The position numbers and the translations under genes were made by a program. A DNA stretch of 64,000 bases from Malurus cyaneus samueli (lineage: Eukaryota > Chordata > Aves > Passeriformes > Maluridae). Below, piece after piece: positions 1-12,835 of this stretch (its first letter is position 1; each line of letters opens with the position of its first letter). The notes under the pieces are model-generated. The model was not told the DNA's origin. It worked only from the letters and a program-made list of their open reading frames with translations, and searched no databases. The stretch lies in the NCBI GenBank assembly GCA_009741485.1, contig CM019238.1:16857950-16921949 (forward strand). Reading direction: 5' to 3'.

Positions 1-611
1 GAAATAGTTCAGTTTATTACTAGTGCTTGCTGTTGAAAGGCTGATATTTCAGTTTAACAGGTCTATCAGTTCTCAAGTTTGTAACACAAATATCAGAATA
101 TAATTTTAAGATTCATATTTTTGTACTTATTGGTTGTGCGTAGGATTTTACAGCTTAAAAACACTGTGGTGTTTGAATCATGGATTGCATATTCAGAATG
201 CACTTATAAAATATGAAAACAAAATAAAATAAATGGGACTATAACACTTTTTTTTTATTAGGAATAAGATATCTCTTTTACCCCAACCTCATTAATTATC
301 TAGGTAATGTTACTTCCATCATTGCCAAAAGATTTTCCAGTTGACTCTAGTCACATGTGAACATTTCACTGCCAGTCCTGGTGAAGATACTTTTAAAGAA
401 GGATTTAATGCTGTTTTCTTGGCATCAAAACTTAGTGGGAAGCTAGAGTATAAGTGCAATTGTGAGTGCAATAATCTATAAATCATTTACACAGCTTGAA
501 CTCCTGTGTCCCTCTTTCCCACTATTGCTGACAAACTGATTTTCTCTCTCCTTGTGTCCTGGCTGAGCTGCCCTTAGGAGAGCAGAGACAAGGGCCAAGT
601 GTCACTGCACT
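1..611. other. AT-rich intergenic sequence, no gene seen
   Basis: I see no coding region, RNA gene or recognisable repeat here. Composition is AT-rich and stops are frequent in all frames. It ends at the 3' terminus of a minus-strand CR1 fragment. Confidence 0.6.
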
Positions 612-985
612 GCAGGAAATCCTGGAATGGGCTGGGTTGGAAAAGGCCTTAAAAATCACCACTTCTCACTCTGTGCCATGGGCAGAGACACCTTCCACTG
701 CCCCTGGCTGCTGCAAGACACATCCTTGGACACTTCAGGGATGGAGCACCCATGAGATCTCAGGGCAGCCTGTGCCAGGGTCTCTCACCCTCACAGGAAA
801 GGAATTGTGCCTCATCTCTAACCCAAACCTGCCTTCCTTCAGCTTACAGCCATTCCTTCTACTGTCACTCCATCCCTTGTCCCAAGTCCCTCTCCATCTC
901 TTGGATCCCCTTCAGGCACTGGAAGGGGCTCTAAGGTCTCCCCAGAGCCTTCTCCTCTCCAGGCTGAGCAGCCCCAACTCTCTCA
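612..985 (-). mobile_element. CR1 LINE 3'-end fragment (minus strand)
   Basis: Read on the + strand, this is the reverse complement of the avian CR1 3' region. It opens with the 'gggttggaaaaggcc' block, then 'ccatgggcagagacaccttccac', 'gacacttcagggatgg', 'ctcaccctcacaggaaagga', and finally 'aggtctccccagagccttct' and 'caggctgagcagccccaact'. All blocks occur in the order typical of CR1 tails. It is 5'-truncated, as CR1 copies usually are, and carries no reverse transcriptase sequence. The ORF-like stretch at 637-1074 is a by-product of this repeat and is not a gene. Confidence 0.88.
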
Positions 986-3900
986 TTTGGTTGATAAACC
1001 TGAAGTCCTGTGCACATGATTTTACCTTTTTTCATTTAATTATTTCCATGGGTATTTACTTATTTTTGATTTGACGGTGACAAAGGCACACCTATAGCAT
1101 TCTCACAGAGCTGTTATCTAAACATGTCCCTGTCCTAAACCCCGGTGGATAGGATTAGACAGAATTAGAAGAGGCACATCCTGCTTCAAAAACATTTCAT
1201 TTTACAAGTGCCACCCACCTGTCGTGCCTGGCTCCTTCCGACTGCAGGGAGCTCTGTTGTCACTGAGTGATGCTCTGCTATTCCCCCAGAGCACTCCTCC
1301 AGCAGCTCGTGTCATTTACATGAGAACTTAAAAGCCCCATTATGTTAGAAGAAGCAAACGCTTGAAGTTGGATTTTTTTCAGAAGGAAATTCTACAGGGT
1401 AAAGAGAAAAAAAAAAAAAAAAAAAAGAGACTTGTCATCTGAGCGTGTATTAATGACCTTTTATGTATAATTTTGATATCTCTTGATTTCTCAGGTAAAT
1501 AATAGCAAGCACTGAAAAATTCCTACAAGCAAATGGCAGTAACGATGAGTTTCTATGAAGAAGGAAGAAGTGACAATATATCAGTGGAATGAACAGGTTT
1601 TAGAGCTCCTGAAGGCAAATTTCAGGGGGAAAAAAAAAGGTCTGCTTCCAGGGGCAATCTCTGAAGGCTGACAAGAATGCCTTTATATCTCAACAGTCCA
1701 ATACTTTATTACTCTTGCCATTAGTACTTCTTTAAAACATTTCCTCAAACATTGTATTCAAACTGAACCATCTTTCTATAATGTGTAACATTACCTGCCC
1801 TATTCTAATTTACAATTTTATATCATTCTAGCTTTACAACTCCACTGCTTAAACGCAAATAGAAGCTAATGGCTTCCATTTTATGCAGCTTTTGAAAGCA
1901 GCATCCAATCTCAGCGAATACAGAATTTTCATATTGCAGTTTTATTTCACTTTCCACTATATGGAGCATTGCTTAGTATTTTTCTAGGTAGTTTAAAATC
2001 TTGCCTCTGTAGGCTCCTACTTTGTGGTTGTGGAAGAATTACAATGAAACTCAAGAAATGTGTAGGCTTTGGAAATTATTTAAGCTTTGTGTTTCTGAAT
2101 TACTGTCTCTTTGTACCAATCTTAAATTCTTTTCCTAATGGAAAGAGAAACCATTTCCTCTATTTTGCTGCTTTTCTCTCCATAAAATAAGTACTTTTAT
2201 TCATGTGCTTAAGATCTCCCTTACACCTAACTTAAATTCAATGAAGTCAATAATATTCATTATTCACACGTCATTTTTGTAGTACTTGTAGTATCAGTTC
2301 TCTTCTGATCGACATCTGTTGGATTTTTTGAGATGTCAGACCGATTTCCAAGCAGGATTTCTCTTCTCACACTGGGAAACACCTTCCAGTGCTAAGGATA
2401 ATCCACTCCTACAGTACCTACAAACACTGAAATTTTCATCAGTCTGCTCAGCCCCTAAAAGGAAAGGCTGACATTTTGGGGATTCTTCATTGAAATTCAC
2501 TTTTGGATATGTTTAAAGTGACTTTAGGAATAATAGTGCAAAATTTAGCCCCAAACCTACCATAATCAGTAATGGAAATGTCTTTTCAGAGGAATAGCAA
2601 AACGTAAGATACAGTGAAAAAAAAATATGCTGTGAATACCTCATCTCTCTTTAAGCATGAAAACAAGAACACAAATTAACTTTCAGTCCAAGCACAATGT
2701 TTGGTGATGAGTCCATTCTCATTAAGAAATACTCAGTTTCCTGAGTAAAAACAGCTTCAACAATTTGCAAGGAATGGTTTAATTATGATATCTTGCTTGT
2801 CATATATACCTTCAAATCACATTAATTACAACAAACACAATTTGTGACAGTTCTCACTTTGCTAAGCTTGCTTTCCAACTCCAGTGCATTATTTCCACCT
2901 AAACCACTAAGTGCTACCGATCAGGAACAAAGGCACCAATGGAATTTACAGCAAGAACACTTGGGTAAAAATGCTCTTAAAATAGAGTGGAAGTGATTTC
3001 CCAAGCTTACTGCAAGTCATTAAAAGCCAGAGCTGTATGTATGAGAAATTATTTGAAAAGATTCTTTTTGGTAAATGCATTTTTGAAGAGTATATGCTTT
3101 ATCATTTGCTGGAAAATCTGGAAAGGGAAATAAGACTGTGTAGCTTATTTATGGGCTACATTCACTGATTTTTTTTTTCTTTAACTGTATGAGTAATTCT
3201 TTGGCAATACACCTTCAAAGTTAAAAGGATGAACATTAAATTATGCGCAGAACATTTTAGCAAAGACTGCTCATGCTGCACACAGGAATAAGAATCCACA
3301 TTTAGAATTTTATTTGGTCTCAGGATTTTAAATTGTGGCAGATAACAATCTATTAGCTCCTGAATTTGTAGGTACTCTGCTGGTAAGTGTTTCATTTAAT
3401 GCCTCTTCCACAGACTCTCCCCGTGTTCTGATTTCCATTTAACAGTTTAAAGAAAATTAAGCTCTACAGGTTCTTGTCAGGTGATTTTAAATTCTAGACA
3501 GAACCAGCATCCCTATCAAACATGTGGTCGTTTATTTTGAGTCCACAGAGAAAAAAAAACAAGTCTCTGTAGTTTTCTATCGCTGCCCTCATTCTATCAC
3601 TGAAACACAAATCCACTTCAGGGCTTGGAGTGAACAGGAGGAGTGATAATTAAACAGGAAGAAACAGAACCATTCCACCTTCACCAAAAAGATCCAGCAT
3701 TGGAAGGGCTTCAGGGATCCTGAAATAACCCTGGTGTAGGAGGATTGGGTGATTACAGGCTCTACACGATGTCATGGGTGCCTCAAACAGTGGCAGAGCC
3801 CCAGCATCTCACTCTGCTGTATGCTCCAGGAAAAGGTGAGACCAGAAAATGATGGAGATGCTCTGGAACAGGGGTTTGAGCAGCTGCTCAGGCAGAAAAC

Positions 3901-5944
3901 ACGGAGCTCTGTGCCTTCAACACTGCTGCAGGGTTGCTACTGGGAAGGCAGGGCCAGAGCCAGCTTCAAACAGCTCCTGAATGAGGCACAGAATGATCAG
4001 ATCACTCAGACATGAGGGGGGAATCAGCCAAAAAAACAAACCAGACCTTGTGCTAAGTCTGGAAAGGCAGCCTAGTTCTCCATCCCAACAGAGGTGTGAG
4101 AGACCATGGGATGGTCCCTCAATAAAATCATTAAAAGAGAGCAAAAACCACCACTAATTATTCAACAAGGAAAAGATTTGTTTTAAATCTTTGCAGTAAA
4201 GGCTGAGGAAAATGTACGATCATTTGAAGACTTGTTGAAAAAAGTGGGAAATGACAGTTCTACACATCTAATGGCATGTCACCGAAGAGTAAACACTGTT
4301 TAAATGATCAGGTATTAGTGATCTAGGGAAAGTAGAACTCCTCTATTCATAATGTCAGAGATCATTATTGTAAAGTACTAATGAGACATCTGCAAGCTTT
4401 CTGAAACTTTTCTAGAGATCCTTACGAGCCTATTAACTGCAAGGAACACAAAAGGAAATTTCAGGGTGATAGCAGAATCACAAGGCTTCCCACTTCTGTA
4501 AAGCTCATTGTACACTCACAGCATCACTGCAAGTGACAGGAGGCCATATGAAATCGGGATATTTCCCTGATGTTCATGGAACCCTTGGGTGGGCTCTGTT
4601 TGGGTGCCTGCACCATCTGCAGCACTAATTGGCACCTGTCCTGGCAGACTCAAATGAACAAAAGTAAAGGAGAATGATCAGCATTTCCATCATTTTGGAG
4701 GTAGAGCATTTAAGCCTTTACAGTGAGTCCTGAAAATTCTCTTACAGTATCCCATTCGTTAGAAAAATCTAACATTGATGAATCATACAACTTCATATTA
4801 TTTGTTCTTGTCTAAACTCAGAGTCACGGAGAACAAGTTTTATTTGGTGAGGGATTTTTCCTTTACTTTCACTAGAGAAGTTGTTCAGAAGAGGAATTGG
4901 AATTCACCACTGTCCTTGTGCCTGCAGAGCGGGGATGGGGCTGGGTGCTACAAGAGCAGCCAGGAGAGGGCTGTGTTTATTCACTGAAAAGATGCTGCCA
5001 GGAGAGGGTTTGTGCTTTGAGAGGAAACGAGAGCAAGTTCACAGCAGCCCAGAAACACAAAAACTGCATCAGGGCCTTGGCAATAGGGGAGGACAAAACC
5101 AGACTGTCTTGAAAGCAAATGAAATGCAAAGTAAAATGAGGTAACACCTTTATTGGCAGCTCTTTGTAGGGTCATTTCAGGAGGAGAATATCGTAAGTAC
5201 CTTTAGATCATCAGAATGCACAATGAAGGTTCACAATATTCCCAAGCTGACAGATTTCAGTTGTTTTGTTCTAACAGCTGGCACAAAGAAGAGAAATTGA
5301 AGTCATCCGTTTTTTTCTTTTGCCATAGAGCAGTATAAAAAAAAAATAATTGTGAAAAAGTTCCAGTTTTCACAGAAAAAAATAGCAAAAACACCAAAAA
5401 CCACAGAAAACAAATCAAAGACAGAGTAAGTATTCAGTTATACATTTAACAGTATACACACTATTCTTCCTAAATTTAAATTCCTTTTTCTGGTGAACAC
5501 CTTGCCTTTTAGCTACAGGATATGGTCTGTGACAGCATCACAGCCTTCTCATTTAACAGAAGTCATTTGCAGAGACTGAATCCAAAAAATTGTGTGGGTC
5601 CTTCCATTCAGCTCAGCTGTGAGGAAATATTTGTTTCACCTTAGCCAATGTGTACTTTGGAAGCAGAGTGGGGGAAACAAGAAAGAAATAAAGAAAAAAA
5701 AATCAGCAGGAGGCATAAGAGGCAAGATTGCATTTCCACCTGCATGGGGGTTTGCAGCCAGCCCTGAACTGTTCCACTTTGTCTGCATTTCCATGAGGTT
5801 CACACTGTGCAGAATAACAGCTCCCACCTTCTCTAACACCCACTGGAGTTTGAAAATGAAAGAGACGGAATTGTTAAGAACTTGCAATTTTGATGAATCA
5901 CACTGTGCATCTACCTACTGTAAAAAATCAAGTTCCTTTCCCAT
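986..5944. other. Intergenic sequence, no gene recognised
   Basis: About 5 kb without a supportable gene. A 20-A run lies at 1407-1426. The ORFs longer than 60 codons (for example 1969-2190, 3749-4015 and 4881-5144) overlap one another on both strands and show no recognisable domain. The block around 3690-4020 is somewhat richer in GC than its flanks, but I could not assign it to a repeat family. Confidence 0.5.
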
Positions 5945-6693
5945 TGTTGTGGTTTCAGCGGGCAGGGAGCTAACACCACCCAGCCACTCGCTCCCTCACC
6001 CCCTCCCCAGCGAGACGGAGGAGAGAAAAGGGGGAAAAAGGCAAGATTTGTGTGTTGAGATAAAGACAATTCAATTGGACAGAAACAGAAGGGGAATTAA
6101 TAATGGTAATTAGAATATAGACAACAAGTGGTGCACACTGCAATTGTTCACCACGCACAGAGTGATGCCAGTCAGTTCCTCAGCCAGTTTTTTCCTCAGT
6201 TTATGCACAGAGCATGATTCCCTGCAGTACAAAATGTCCCTTTTGGGGCCGATGTCCCGGGTGTGTCTCCTGTCTGGCTCGTGTGCACTCTTCCTCCACC
6301 TCTTACAGAACAAGCTGATTTCCAGTGTCCCTCTGTGTGCAGGGTGACATAATGTGGGATTGAACCAGGATAAATCAACATAACACAGGATTGAACAGGG
6401 ATAAATCAGAAAAACCCAGGCCTGAACCAGGATAAATCAGAAAAACCCAGGCCTGAACCAGGATAAATCAGAAAAACCCAGGCCTGAACCAGGATAAATC
6501 AGGATAACCCAGCTAAATCATCGTAACCCAGGCTTGAACTGGGATAAAGCATCATAACCAGAGCCTGAAAAGGGATAAATCAGCATAGCCCCGGCCTGGA
6601 CTGGGCTAAATCAGCATAAGCCATCTAAACCCGGGTCAAAACAGAGCTAAATCATAACCCGAGCCACCTCCATCATGGCCCAAACCAGGGACA
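5945..6693 (-). mobile_element. Solo LTR of an avian ERVL-like endogenous retrovirus (minus strand)
   Basis: The ends resemble the TG...CA termini of the common avian ERVL-type LTRs. The right end reads as 'tgtccctggtttgggcc' on the minus strand, and the left end as '...aaaccacaaca'. Between them, in family order on the minus strand, are the degraded TATA area (about 6195-6210), the 'caattgcagtgtgcaccac' block (about 6130-6150), the 'ttgaattgtctttatctcaa' block (about 6055-6075) and the C/G-rich end with 'gagcgagtggctgggtggtg'. I see no gag, pol or env sequence on either side, so it is a solo LTR. I found no convincing 5-bp target-site duplication, and the copy looks old. The distal (U3) part is replaced by a tandem array, described separately. 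The family name is from memory; a Repbase search would settle it. Confidence 0.75.
6345..6665. repeat. Minisatellite with 31-bp period inside the LTR
   Basis: About ten units of the form 'cctgaaccaggataaatcag' followed by 'aaaaacccagg'. The three best units start at 6421, 6452 and 6483, so the period is 31 bp; they are nearly identical, while the outer units are diverged and vary in length. The array lies wholly within the LTR boundaries, in what would be U3. Confidence 0.88.
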
Positions 6694-9600
6694 GAGATTC
6701 CATCTCCCCTACTATCTCAATCCTTTTCCATGTCACAAACATCTGCTCTATGGCTTAGGACAATGTTTAGTCCTCAACTGGGCAGAAATTCGGTTTAAAT
6801 TTCCATTCAAGGGATTTTACATTCAAATGATAAAGACATGTTCAATTCTTAATGCTTTCATTGCTCAAGGGAACACATATTGTTAAACAAAGAAACTAAT
6901 TCCAATATATTTTGTCACACAGCGGGCAATTAACAAAATGAGTCATCAACATTGTTTGAATTATGGGACTTGTAACATCAGCTGTCTAAACGCAGATAAG
7001 TATCGCTGCTAATGAATCAACATTTATTGTTTCCACTTATAGCCACAAAAGATACTATTTGAGGAAAATTTTTAGCTTCAGCAAAGCCCTCATCATACAT
7101 GTTGCAGTATCAGCTCTAAGAGCACCTACCACTCATTAGCCTGCAAAAGTAAATTTGGAGTTTTAAAGAAACCTGAATTGTTTTTGTACCTGGATAACAT
7201 TTTGTTTACTATATAATTACGATTTTATTCATTTATTTCGTTCAATTTATCTGAAGTCTTTAACTGATAATTTTGGAGGCATCCCTAGATAGAAAATTAA
7301 TTGTTGCACAACAATATTTTCTATTTCACAAAGGGGTTGGCATCCTGTCTTGTTTTGCTTCCCTTGTTTCTTTGGATATGATTAAATATCTAGAAATATG
7401 GTTAACCCCAGGGTTGAAGTATTTAGTTCTGAGAAACTTTAATTCAATCAATTATATTTTGAACATAGGGAAGCAGGCAAAGGGGAAAGTTTTAATTACC
7501 ATTAGTTAGAAAAACAGTCCTGATGCAGAGTTTGATTACCTTTAGTCTAAAATTCCCTTGATATTTCAAGTTCATTGCAAACATATGAGTTGAGTTTTTC
7601 TCCATATTAACTATTTCAGTGGAGCACTTCAATGCAAGCTTTCAAAACTAATTTTGTTGGGTTTTCCATGAAAAGAGCAGACAGAGAGAAAAAGGAGCAT
7701 CTGTTCTAAAACCATTAGATGCAAAACCATGATACCTTCATAGAAGAAAATTCTAAAATAATTCTAAATTAATAAGTCTGTATTTCATTGACAAACCAAT
7801 TGGAGTTTTTGTGCCAGGAAAAACCACAATCCTAAAAGAAGATATATCATCAAATCAGTTCTGTTCTATATTGAACAGAAAAAAGAAAACTCTTGTGGTT
7901 CATTAGTGTTTAAAACAAAGAAACAAATCCCCAAAAACCACGACCCAACAGAAGAGCTAAAAATCCTCAAATTCAACACCCGTCTAAAAATCTCCCAAAC
8001 AGATGGAAAACCACAAGATGTTTCAATATATTCCCTTCAGTAGGGAAAATGCAGCTGCACTGGAAAACTTAGCAAAACATAAAATAAAGGACTAATAAGT
8101 ATAAAACCCCCTTCTAAGTTATCATCTTGTCTTTTGTGTACTCCATGTGTTCAGAGTTGGTTTGGAAAGTCTTTGCTCTGCTTACTCCCTGGTTTGGGTT
8201 TGCACACTCACAGCATTTGGAGGCACCGCTGCAACACCTGCCACCTGTCCTTAGAAAACACATTTTTGTTCTCCTTGCCACAGCTGATCTCCACTGGATT
8301 GGGCAAAGATGAACCCTGGATATCGTGTATTACACTGAAATTTTTGCCACTATGGATGAACAGGAGAATGCGCTCCATCCCACTCAGAGCCAGCCACTGC
8401 TCATCAGCAGCTCTCACTGCAGCTCCCTCCTTGAGTACACCAGGAATGCAGCAAAAGAGTTAACCACCAGAACACAGACCCTTTGAACCTCCCTCCATAT
8501 GGCTACTCCCACCACAGCAGATGGCAGAGCTATTTGTTTTCTGTTTACTCTTGATGCACTGTTTTCTGTCTTCTGATAAAAATCACTGTGGCTAAACAGT
8601 AAAACTGACAGCTGCCCATTGCTGCTGTCCTTTCCTCGCAGCTTGCTGTCTTCAAGAGCGCTGCTGAAGGAGGAGATTGCTCATATGCTGCAGACTTTCC
8701 AGTTGCTGCTTTCCTCACTCGCCTCTCCTCCCCAGAGCAGCAGCTTGGCTTGGCTGAGTAAACTCAGTACTGGGGAAGGAAGAGTAGGAGATCCAGAGGA
8801 GCCAAGGAGTTGCTTACAGGCCACAAGCACTGGAAAAAAAGTAAATTGTTATTGTGCAACATCTTCATAAAACCCTCAATTAAAAGTCCCAAATTATGGC
8901 ATGTTTTATCTTACGTGCCATTATAAAAACAACATCAAAACTCACACAGATGTTTAAGTTTAACCCACTTGCATTTCATAACTTCATTATGGCTTTTCAA
9001 ATAATTTCATTCCAGCTCAATTGTGTGCCTCAGGAAAGGCTTCATATGATTCCAACCTCTTCCTGACTCCCCATCCATAAAGATGAAGTTCATATTTAAT
9101 TCAAGGCTTTCTCAGTCACTTCCTTCTCCACCTTAGAAATGACATTTTGGCTGCCAAATATCCCAGGAACATGGCAGTGAGCAAGCACTGTGATCAATTC
9201 CCAAATTGTGCCCCAATAATGGATACAAACATATTTCATGCAGATCACAGAACAGCGAGGTCTTCACTAATTTTTCCTTATGATTTATTCTGTAAAACAG
9301 AGATGAGCCTAGAAAGTGCAGCAAAACCCCACAATCATTTATATAAGATAATGACAACAACGTGCATCAATTTGCAATGTAAAAAGACATTTTTCGGGAT
9401 TATTTCAGCCACTATTGAATGAAGTCATTAGCTTTCATTTCTTAGTATGACCCACTGAAAAATGATCCAAATGCCAACATCAAAATGAAACAAGAATTAT
9501 GTACTGCTAAATTATAAAACAATCTCCTTAATGTAGAAAAATCAATTCTGTAGGCAAGGTGAAATTTGTGGAAATGCCTATTTGGCAAGAAGTAACTATT

Positions 9601-12454
9601 TTTCAGTCTTTTTTTTGTAATATTTCCCAGGAGAGTTTCAACTTAAAATATTTACTTGAATTAATGTAATTCAGCCTCCAGACAAGTGACCTCTGTAGCA
9701 GTGGCTGCATGCAGGTTGATGGTACTCGCTCAGCTGTGTCTTTTCTCCCCAGAAGTAGCAGTGAGGTCACTTGTAGGATTCACCTCAGAAACTTCCAGAT
9801 CGTGTGCAGATACTCACACTCAAGCACTTCACCAAACAGGAACTTTCACACAGGATCAGTGGGAGATTTTCCATCTTTCACTGCTGCTTTCACACTGACA
9901 GCAGTTTCACTGTGAAACTCAAATTTCCCAAGACAAATTTTCCCAACTGTAACCCATGGGCCAAGCTACTCTCTGTCCCACCATGAGCCTTCTCAAAGAT
10001 GATTCAAGTATTGAAATTATATAAAAGCTTCTCACATCAATTGGAGTCTAAAACATTCATTTTGCCAACAAATGTGTTTGCAGAATAGGAAATGTGTTTC
10101 CAGATTAGGTCCCCTTGAATTATTGACAGCACCAAGGAAAATGTGCTGTTGGAAATTCTAATGTTCTGTTACAGATTTTTTCTCTTCTTCTTTTAGGTTT
10201 TACTTAACCACTTCAAGGACCAAGGTCCTTTATTTTGGTAGCTGTGCTTGGACAACTATTACAACTTCCATTGCCATCTTCTACCTCGTGCTACTGTTTA
10301 TAATGGATCAATTCCTTATATTTAAAATGGATTGGGGTTAATCTCCAAGTTAAACACGAGACTTGTGCTACATGTGAACAGGGAATTCCTTCTTCTCAAC
10401 ATTTCCACTTCACCTAAGGTAGGAAGAATAAATAAAGTGTAGCATTTGCTGTAGGACCTTAGAGAGTTCTACGTGCTGATGGACACAAAACACTGTAAAA
10501 CTTTCTGTTGTTGTTCTAGGTTGGATCTACAATTTCTGCACTACATCAATCAGTACCATCAGCATATTCCAGTGTTTGAGTCTGTGTTAACTCCACATCC
10601 TTCACAATGCCCTGTGCTGCACCCAGACTGGCCAGCCAGGCACACACTTCTTCAGCCACAAACACCTGCCATCCTGCTTTGGTTTTGATCTATTTGCAAC
10701 ATCAAATGTGGAGTATTCATGGTCCAGCACAATGGATCCTGACCTAGCTGGACACAGAGGCATCTGCAACTCCTGCAGAGGCAGAAGGAGGAGTTTCCAA
10801 AGTGGCTCAGTCATTGTCACAATTACCTCAGTCAGTTATTATGTGCACTGCATCCTGTCACTGGGAAGGTTGGGTTTCCTTGGCAACTATCAGATACATG
10901 TTCATGTCCCTGAAGGATTTCTAGTCAATAATGATTCCAATCCTTTCAAGTCTGTATTTTAAACGAACTTTTTGGTTAGCTTAATCCTACCTCCAGTTTG
11001 TATATTTAATTTATTGTTGTCAGGTGGCTGAACATTTTTAGGAAGCAAAGTTTTAAACCTTAGTTCTCTGTAGACATTCAGAGCAGCACATCTGAAGAAA
11101 TCAGAGATGTCAATGAGAAATAAAAGCATGCAAGGAACCTACTGCATCTTTCACAGAAATCTAGAATCCAGCTGAATTCAGGTGAATACTGAAATTACCT
11201 GACAAACCATTATCAGCTTCCATTTGGGGTTTTTTTTCACAGGTAACTACTACATGGAGAGCAGGAACAGCAAATGCAGTTTTATTACTGAAATAAGGAC
11301 AGCGATTGAAAATACTAAAATAGGATAGCACATACTAGCTTTAAATTGAGCTGGCCCCAAGATGTTGTTTTGATTTGTGGGTTTTGTTGTTTGGGTTTTT
11401 TTGTTTGTTTTGATTTGTTGTTTGGTTGGTGGTTATTTTGGTTTTGGTTTTGTTATCACACTGTCCACAAGAATGTATATGACTAGTACAGTCTGCCTTG
11501 TGGCTCTTAAAATGAAAGTATCATGGAAGTGTACATATAATTATTGAATATTAAGAAATATTGAGGGGGGCATACTAAATTTGGAATGATTTGATTCCTC
11601 TCCAGCGATTTTTTTTTAAGTAAGAGTAATTTATGGTATCTAAAACCACTAGAAGGCAGCCCAGTTATTTCTTTTGGAGCTGGTAATTTTCCTCACAACT
11701 AAATCTTTGTTGTAGAAGAATCTCAGCCAGAAAATAGTTTATGGGAAAAGGAAGTCAATTGGTTTTGTAAGCTATAAAGGTCAAGATACTTCTGAGAAAT
11801 ATTCCCTTTGGAAAGCTTGGAAGCAACCCTTTCTTCCAAAATTGTATGACAGCTGGCAAAGCAAGAAGACATATGCTTTTTTTGTATTGCCTGAATAAAA
11901 ATGACTGATCTGACTTATTAACACTGATTCTCTCAAGATGCAAAAAAGAGTTTCCAGCAATTTTATGCCGTTCTTAACATTCATTAGCAATATCTGCTTT
12001 TAGATGAGCAATATTTATCCTAAACATCTGTTTGCAGGATCAGTTAGAGGATTTAGAAGATATGCTTCCAAATTTATTAGCTTTCATGGAAAGTATTTTT
12101 CAGTCTGTTGAGAATGATTAACTGAAGCTTTTAAGGCTACAGAAATAAAAACAAGCACAAAGGTCTGATAAAAGTCATGCTTGTAATTATCTGATTCATA
12201 AACCAGGGAAGTTCAGCTACTTATATTTTGAAAAAAGCATCTCAGAGTTTTCTTTTCCATACACTTTTAAAACTAGGGAAGAGATGATAGTATATTCTGA
12301 CAATAGAATAGTAAATTCATTGTAGTAGATACAATAAAAGAAAAGCCACTAAATAAATAAGACAGACATGTAAAAACAAGAGCCTAGTAAAAATTCTTAC
12401 TAAAAGTCCATAGAGCTTTCAGAACAGGCAAGACAGCATAATTCTCCCTGCAAA
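6694..12454. other. Intergenic sequence, no gene recognised
   Basis: This stretch is AT-rich with no supportable gene. A degenerate T/G-rich low-complexity run of TTTG and TTTTG units occupies about 11363-11452. A short open segment with a plausible splice acceptor and a hydrophobic translation lies at 10197-10340; it is discussed in the findings and not called as a gene. I did not recognise any other ORF here. Confidence 0.5.
11363..11452. repeat. Degenerate (TTTG/TTTTG)n low-complexity run
   Basis: About 90 bp composed almost only of T and G, with irregular TTTG, TTTTG and TTGG units. It is simple sequence with no coding potential. Confidence 0.8.
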
Positions 12455-12835
12455 ACTGGGCTGAGGGAGTGGGGGCTGCTCAGCCTGGAGGAGAGAATGC
12501 TCCAGGGGGAGACTGGAGCCTCTTCCAGTGCCTTGAGGGGGATTAAAGAGAGGGACAGGGACTCCCTACACAGGCACAGGGTAACAGCACAAGGGGCACT
12601 GTGAACTGAAAAAGGGCAAGTTTAGACTGGAGATTAGAGAGAAATGCTTTACTCTGAGGGTGCTGAGCCATGGCACAGGTTGCCCACAAAAATTATGTGT
12701 GCCCCATCCCTGGCAGTGTCCAAGGCCAGGTAGGACAGGGTTTGGAGCAACCTGGGGCAGTGGAAGGTGTCCCTGCCCATGGCAGGCGTGGGACAAGATA
12801 ATCTTTAACTTCCCTTCCAACCAAACCATGGCAGC
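12455..12835 (+). mobile_element. CR1 LINE 3'-end fragment (plus strand)
   Basis: It follows the avian CR1 tail in sense orientation: 'ggggctgctcagcctggagg', 'gcctcttccagtgccttgag', 'gagagggacagggactccct', 'ctctgagggtgctgagccat', 'ccccatccctggcagtgtcc', 'aaggccaggtaggac', 'ggaaggtgtccctgcccatg' and 'cttcccttccaaccaaacca'. It is about 380 bp, 5'-truncated and without an ORF2 remnant. The terminal ATTCTRTG microrepeats have been lost or decayed. ORFs called inside it on both strands are not genes. Confidence 0.92.

Noticed and set aside
637..1074. 145-codon ORF near the left edge
   Set aside because: It lies mostly within a minus-strand CR1 tail; repeat-derived.
5592..6113. 173-codon ORF
   Set aside because: Its second half lies in the solo LTR, with no protein-domain resemblance and competing frames.
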